Part shown: positions 31,726 to 35,190 of the stretch, piece after piece
How the letters are laid out: the number at the start of each line of letters is the position of its first letter
Numbering within the stretch: the first letter of the stretch is position 1
Source: Microcaldota archaeon
GTDB lineage: Archaea > Micrarchaeota > Micrarchaeia > Micrarchaeales > CABMGC01
Assembly: GCA_021848095.1 (NCBI GenBank)
Contig: JAJZMZ010000031.1
Span: 1-35,190, forward strand
Length of the DNA: 35,190 nt
Direction of reading: 5' to 3'
Notes under the pieces: model-generated
What the model saw: only the letters and a program-made list of their open reading frames with translations
Told to the model about the DNA's origin: nothing
The model's database searches: none
Program-made: the position numbers and the translations under genes

Positions 31726-32366
31726 GAACCACTTTTTGTAATGCTGGTTTGATAAACTGTACCGTTTTTATAAACAAGAACAGATACATCAACTGGAACG
31801 AGAACTGAGTTACTAGGTATTGATACATTTAAGTAAATTGTTCTTGTTGCATTTGGAAGTAATATTGGAAATACTTGAGGTTTATTTCCTGCTGTTGAGC
31901 TTAATGTAAAGTTAACATATGTTGGCATGGATAACCGAGCTCCGGCATTCATACCGATACAATTTATTTCATTAGAAGGCAGTGTTGCTTTTAAGTTGTC
32001 ATATAGAGTAATTGGAGTGTAAGAACCTAAATCTATTGAAAATACATTTTGTGTTGAATAGAATGTCGATACAGAGTTATTTCCTTCTAACTTAGTCAAT
32101 GTAGTACTAACGTTTGTAGAGGTAAAATTATAAGTAGGATTTTTACACGTAAGAAATAAGTTTGCAACTCCTGTATAATTTTCTATTACTGCATTTGTGT
32201 AACTATTCAAATAAATAGTTTGAGCCACAGGACCTGTTGTTGCCGTATTTTGATTTGATGAAGTACTAGGGTTTGTTTGCAATGATGATAACACAGCGTA
32301 TGAGGATATGAAAATAGCTCCTATAAAAAGGGAAAATATAACTTCAATCTTTTTTTTATTATCCAT
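31722..32366 (-). CDS. Exported single-pass hypothetical protein
   Basis: A 214-residue protein with an N-terminal signal anchor (about 6-28, KIEVIFSLFIGAIFISSYAVLSSL) and a Thr/Ser/Asn-rich ectodomain with many N-glycosylation sequons. LFLTCKNPTYNF recalls the CSNPTF/Y motif of the surface paralogues at 22257-24311, and INCIG gives a second cysteine. The relationship is distant. ATG 32366 (TGTG-ATACT-ATG) is chosen over TTG 32378. It overlaps gltX by 4 nt, so a surface protein and a synthetase share a transcript. Confidence 0.6.
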   Translation of the reverse strand: MDNKKKIEVIFSLFIGAIFISSYAVLSSLQTNPSTSSNQNTATTGPVAQTIYLNSYTNAVIENYTGVANLFLTCKNPTYNFTSTNVSTTLTKLEGNNSVSTFYSTQNVFSIDLGSYTPITLYDNLKATLPSNEINCIGMNAGARLSMPTYVNFTLSSTAGNKPQVFPILLPNATRTIYLNVSIPSNSVLVPVDVSVLVYKNGTVYQTSITKSGS

Positions 32367-32483
32367 AGTATCACACAAACATTTTAATAATAAAGCTATA
32401 TAATATATAGGCTAAATTAAAAGGCTTTCTGGAACAAGGATGTTTTTGATTGCGCTTTGAATTTGAAAAATTAAGGAGATTTT

Positions 32484-33173
32484 ATGGCTTTGAAAGAAGG
32501 AGATTTTGTAGAGATAGAGTACAGTATTTGGAGAGGTTCAGATAATAGTTTAGTTTTAACAACTGAAAAAAAACTAGCTGAAGAAAACAAGATATATGAT
32601 AAAGAGTTCGTATACAAACCAAGATTAGTCATAATTGGAAAAGATAATATGATAAAAGGAGTTGTAGATGCACTTAAAGGTATGAATGTTGGAGAAAACA
32701 AAAAACTTGAGATAACTCCAGAAAATGCTTTTGGAAATCGTATTCAAGAGTTAGTACGTGTTTTACCAGTATCTGATTTTAGAAAAAGAGATATGGATCC
32801 CTATCCTGGAATGCAGATAGAGATTGATGGTGCAGTAGCAACCGTAATGAGTGTAAACTCAGGAAGAGTAATGGTAGATGCAAATCACCCATTAGCAGGA
32901 GAAAAGATAACTTGTGAGTTAAAGGTATTGAAAAAATTAGAAAACATTGATGAAAAAGCAAAGAGCATACTTAATCAATATGGCTTAACACATGAAAAAC
33001 TACAAACAACAAATAAAGAGTTAACAATAAGTTTCGGAAGTACTGTAAAGAAAGATGGAAAGTACTTTGTAGATAAATCATCAGCAGTAGATGCAATAAT
33101 TGCAAACTTACCTGAAGTAGAAAAAGTAATAATACAAGAAGAATACAAAAAAGACTCTGAAAAGAAGGAGTAG
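32484..33173 (+). CDS. FKBP-type peptidyl-prolyl isomerase, long archaeal form
   Basis: A 229-residue folding catalyst/chaperone. The FKBP fold (VEIEYSIWR, LVIIGKDNMIKGVVDALKGMNVGE, PLAGEKITCELKVLKK) is split by the IF chaperone insertion (about 90-130, TPENAFGNRIQELVRVLPVSDF). A C-terminal domain of ~75 residues (VEKVIIQEEYKK at the end) is typical of the long archaeal forms. GGAG-ATTTT-ATG is a strong Shine-Dalgarno. TATATAATATATAGG near 32394-32410 is a likely promoter, giving a leader of some 50 nt. Confidence 0.92.
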   Translation: MALKEGDFVEIEYSIWRGSDNSLVLTTEKKLAEENKIYDKEFVYKPRLVIIGKDNMIKGVVDALKGMNVGENKKLEITPENAFGNRIQELVRVLPVSDFRKRDMDPYPGMQIEIDGAVATVMSVNSGRVMVDANHPLAGEKITCELKVLKKLENIDEKAKSILNQYGLTHEKLQTTNKELTISFGSTVKKDGKYFVDKSSAVDAIIANLPEVEKVIIQEEYKKDSEKKE

Positions 33174-33185
33174 TTAAATCGTTGT

Positions 33186-33216
33186 ATTTTTTTCTTTTTT
33201 CTTTTATTTTTATATT
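33186..33216 (+). terminator. T-rich terminator after FKBP gene
   Basis: Runs of T (ATTTTTTTCTTTTTTCTTTTATTTTT in pieces) directly downstream of the FKBP stop, as in archaeal U-tract termination. The gap separates FKBP from converging spt4. Confidence 0.6.
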
Positions 33217-33282
33217 TGTTCTAATTCTCTTATTAAAAAAATAGAGTATTAAAAATAGAATTTTAAATAATAAAAATAGTAA

Positions 33283-33471
33283 TTACTCGTTTATGTTTAA
33301 TGCATAAGTTCCGTTTACCGTAAAGCCTAATTTTTTAGCTATATCTGACTTTTCAACATTTAGAATAACCACATAGCCACTCCATTTTGTAGTCATATTA
33401 CTTTGACCACAAATAGGACATTTTTCTCCTTGAGAGATTATTACTTTACAGTTACGGCATGCTTTTTCCAT
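33283..33471 (-). CDS. spt4: Transcription elongation factor Spt4 (RpoE2)
   Basis: A 62-residue zinc protein that pairs with Spt5 on RNA polymerase. The zinc site is C5, C8, C18, C21 (KACRNCKVIISQGEKCPICG), and the rest (WSGYVVILNVEKSDIAKKLGFTVNGTYALNI) is the Spt4 core. It lies 5 nt after rpo7, the usual archaeal pair. Start AGTG-AACTAA-ATG. Confidence 0.95.
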   Translation of the reverse strand: MEKACRNCKVIISQGEKCPICGQSNMTTKWSGYVVILNVEKSDIAKKLGFTVNGTYALNINE

Positions 33472-33476
33472 TTAGT

Positions 33477-34070
33477 TCACTTCTTTCCTGGACGTGGTTT
33501 TGAGTACTTCTTTATTTGTTTCTTATCTTTTGTTTGAGGCTCTTTTAACCACTCAAATTTTCCTAAACCATCAGGTCTCATCGTTAAGGCTATTTTTGTA
33601 TCTTTAATATTATTTTTAAGACTAATTGTTGATACTTTTGCATATACAACATCGCCCTTCTTTAAGTTTTTTCCAGATGTTCTTGATACAAATGCGCTTG
33701 ATTTTCTATCGTAATTTATGAAATCATTTGTTATTTGTGACATATGTACTAAACCATCAATCGGACCTAATCTTACAAAACAACCGAAGTCTACTAATTC
33801 GGATACCTCCCCAGTAACTACTTCTCCGACATCTAAATTAAATGTAAGTAAATTAAATCGTACATTGTGATGTGTAGAGGGATCTCCTGGAAGAATAAAA
33901 CCGTCGCTTATATCTTTAACATCAAATAAAGCTAGTATTATGCCCAACTCTTTGTCTATAGTTCTTTCATATTTTGATCTTAATATTTGAGTTGCAGTAG
34001 TTTGTATATCCTCCCCAAAATTGCTAGGAGGTATGCTTATGGTATCTTTTATAGTATGTATGTAATACAA
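33477..34070 (-). CDS. rpo7: RNA polymerase subunit Rpo7 (RpoE1)
   Basis: A 197-residue stalk subunit. The N-terminal tip domain begins YYIHTIKDTISIPPSNFGEDI and ends in IILALFDVKDI; the S1 RNA-binding domain (about 82-165) contains GEVVTGEVSELVDFGCFVRLGPIDGLVHMSQI. It normally pairs with Rpo4, which is not in this window. The C-terminal ~25 residues are Lys-rich and extend beyond the S1 domain. The start is TTG with AGGTG-AGATT-TTG, a clear case of the local spacing rule. Co-transcribed with spt4. Confidence 0.95.
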   Translation of the reverse strand: MYYIHTIKDTISIPPSNFGEDIQTTATQILRSKYERTIDKELGIILALFDVKDISDGFILPGDPSTHHNVRFNLLTFNLDVGEVVTGEVSELVDFGCFVRLGPIDGLVHMSQITNDFINYDRKSSAFVSRTSGKNLKKGDVVYAKVSTISLKNNIKDTKIALTMRPDGLGKFEWLKEPQTKDKKQIKKYSKPRPGKK

Positions 34071-34132
34071 AATCTCACCTAAGGGTTAAAAATTATATTA
34101 ATATTTAAGAGTAAATTAATTTAAGCTTATCG

Positions 34133-34519
34133 TTATCTTAGTTTCCCAGAGTTAGTTATGCTAATTACAGCAACTCCCATTGATTTTAGCTTTTTCCTTA
34201 ATTTTATATCATTTGTGCATATTATATACTTCCCAGAGCTTGATTCTGAAAGTATCCATGAATCGACATATGTATTTGAATCAACAACAGTTATGTTTCT
34301 ATTTTTATTTTTAATAGTATTCAATGCGATGTTTGCTTGAAGCTTTAATTTTTTTGAAGAATTAGAGAACTTCTTTAACTCGCGAACAACTCCTTTTGAT
34401 ATTAATAATTTTAAGTGAGAGTAATCATCATTCTCTAGCAATACATCAAAAATATTTTTATTGTATTTTAAGCCGAATAGTATTGAACTTGTATCTATAA
34501 TGAGTTCTTTGCTTTCCAT
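34133..34519 (-). CDS. PIN-domain protein (Fcf1-like)
   Basis: A 128-residue PIN domain: first acid D9 in LIIDTSSILFGL, a second acidic region in TYVDSWILSES, and CTNDIKLRKKLKSMGVAVISI as the conserved end. Single-domain archaeal PIN proteins of this form are Fcf1/Utp24-like nucleases thought to process rRNA, though a toxin-type VapC cannot be excluded; no antitoxin gene is adjacent. ATG 34519 is chosen over 34543 because TATTTTATTA is centred about 28 nt upstream (leaderless). Divergent from the IscU-like gene. Confidence 0.8.
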   Translation of the reverse strand: MESKELIIDTSSILFGLKYNKNIFDVLLENDDYSHLKLLISKGVVRELKKFSNSSKKLKLQANIALNTIKNKNRNITVVDSNTYVDSWILSESSSGKYIICTNDIKLRKKLKSMGVAVISITNSGKLR

Positions 34520-34525
34520 GCAAAA

Positions 34526-34535
34526 ATATTTATAA
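34526..34535 (+). promoter_or_regulatory. TATA box for the IscU-like gene
   Basis: TATTTATAAC about 40 nt before ATG 34572. It predicts a transcript start near 34557 and a short leader containing AAGGGC. Confidence 0.45.
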
Positions 34536-34571
34536 CAAACCATAATAAAATACTATCTAAGGGCTTGTTTT

Positions 34572-34976
34572 ATGGATTTAGATATGTATGCAGAAGGTCT
34601 TTTACAAAGTTATGAACACCCCACTAATAAAGGTAGTATTGAAAAGCCTGAAATTGAAAAGCATGAAGAAAACATTTCTTGCGGAGATAAAATAACTGTT
34701 TACTTAAAAATTGAAGATAATAAAATCAAGGATATAAAGTTTGATGGAACTGGCTGTGTTATATCTATGGGTTCTGCAGAGATACTTTTAAATGAACTTA
34801 AAGGCAAAAGTATCGATGATCTAGAAAACTTTAAAAAAGAAAATCTCCTTGAAACAATAGGAATTGATCCAGGGCCAGTAAGAATGCACTGCGCTACTCT
34901 TTCTTTAAGAGCAATTAAAAAAGGTATCTTTGAGTACCTTAAAAAAGAACCAGACCAATCTACAAAAGAGCTGTAG
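34572..34976 (+). CDS. IscU/SufU-like Fe-S cluster scaffold
   Basis: A 134-residue scaffold of the IscU family that assembles 2Fe-2S/4Fe-4S clusters. Three ligand cysteines are visible: C37 in SCGDKI (with D39), C62 in GTGCVISMGSAEIL and C107 in RMHCATL. The opening YAEGLLQSYEHPTNKGSI matches the family's ENPxNxG. No desulfurase gene is next to it in the window. Possible clients here are Dph2 and the EXO5-like nuclease, both with predicted 4Fe-4S sites. Confidence 0.92.
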   Translation: MDLDMYAEGLLQSYEHPTNKGSIEKPEIEKHEENISCGDKITVYLKIEDNKIKDIKFDGTGCVISMGSAEILLNELKGKSIDDLENFKKENLLETIGIDPGPVRMHCATLSLRAIKKGIFEYLKKEPDQSTKEL

Positions 34977-35190
34977 ATATACTTATTTTTATATCAGATA
35001 AAATATTTCATCACTTATCAGAAATACCTCGTATCATCACAGATAAGGTTCGTATTCTAAAGATAAATAACTTTCCCTTAGAAAAAGTGGGAAAACCGCT
35101 AATAGTGGAACACTTTAGAAAGCTTATTATATCTTAATTTGGGATAAAATAATGGGATATTGGGATGGATGCTGGGTTTAAACTCAGGTC

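Noticed and set aside
34133-34519. VapC toxin of a toxin-antitoxin pair
   Set aside because: No antitoxin-like frame is adjacent and the sequence form is closer to Fcf1-like single PIN proteins.
35072-35094. Hairpin TTTCCC...GGGAAA downstream of the IscU-like gene
   Set aside because: Six base pairs with an 11-nt loop and no T tract; easily due to chance.
35110-35190. A T-arm-like GGGTTTAAACTC near the window end, possible partial tRNA or gene start (ATG 35165)
   Set aside because: The stem has a mismatch or a 6-nt loop, T-loop position 56 is T, and no D- or anticodon arm is found upstream. The open frames here are too short before the window ends.

Overview
The window is an AT-rich piece of an archaeal chromosome. 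It carries CDP-archaeol synthase, ribosomal protein L10e (uL16), a Nop5-family sRNP core protein, Rpo7 and Spt4, archaeal-type AlaRS and GluRS, FEN1, MBF1, Dph2 and a class III signal-peptide (pilin-like) protein. Small genes, tight overlaps and reduced domain architectures suggest a small-genome lineage such as DPANN (ARMAN/Parvarchaeota-like). That placement is inference. Some genes look bacterial in type: a long AspRS with the GAD insertion, and a type I (Nudix) IPP isomerase.

Layout. 1-550: a cut-off beta-carbonic-anhydrase-like gene. 746-5462: minus-strand operon gatC-gatA-gatB-aspS, the set needed for tRNA-dependent amidation, followed upstream by an L-asparaginase (5535-6707). 6789-9773: minus-strand operon glycyl-tRNA synthetase - 8-oxoguanine glycosylase - translin-like protein. 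10030-12000: a shortened Nop5 converging on a DUF763 gene. 12047-15263: alaS-carS. 15298-17561: EXO5-like nuclease, HAD phosphatase and a beta-helix-like hypothetical. 17718-20600: TRAM protein, membrane-anchored winged-helix protein, tRNA-Gly(GCC) on the minus strand, SIMPL-domain protein and L10e. 20635-22256: divergent idi and dph2. 22257-24311: three exported paralogues, one with a class III pilin signal, with a 49-bp exact repeat in two 3' ends. 24408-27683: site-2 protease divergent from MBF1-FEN1 and a 39-residue basic peptide. 27658-29348: degenerate transglutaminase-like protein, an Lrp regulator, a structured GC-rich leader and a stand-alone RAM-domain protein. 29352-34976: hypothetical, GluRS, exported protein, FKBP, Spt4, Rpo7, PIN protein and an IscU-like scaffold.

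The genes are mostly information processing: four aminoacyl-tRNA synthetases plus GatCAB and a tRNA, two transcription factors/subunits, a ribosomal protein, and DNA repair (OGG, FEN1, EXO5). Translation starts follow a clear local rule: a GGTG-type Shine-Dalgarno core about 5 nt before the start codon, or a TATA box about 25 nt upstream of a leaderless start.

The most striking observation concerns FEN1 and the 8-oxoguanine glycosylase. Conserved N-terminal coding sequence of both continues upstream of any ATG, GTG or TTG. In each case GGTG plus a 5-nt spacer leads exactly to an in-frame GTA (FEN1) or ATA (OGG). Either these are non-canonical start codons, or both genes carry a one-base frameshift or assembly error near the start. 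Other points are a Nop5 without its fibrillarin-binding domain, the bacterial-type AspRS in the gatCAB operon, a one-component transmembrane winged-helix protein with a heavily glycosylatable ectodomain, and the structured leader between two Lrp-family genes.
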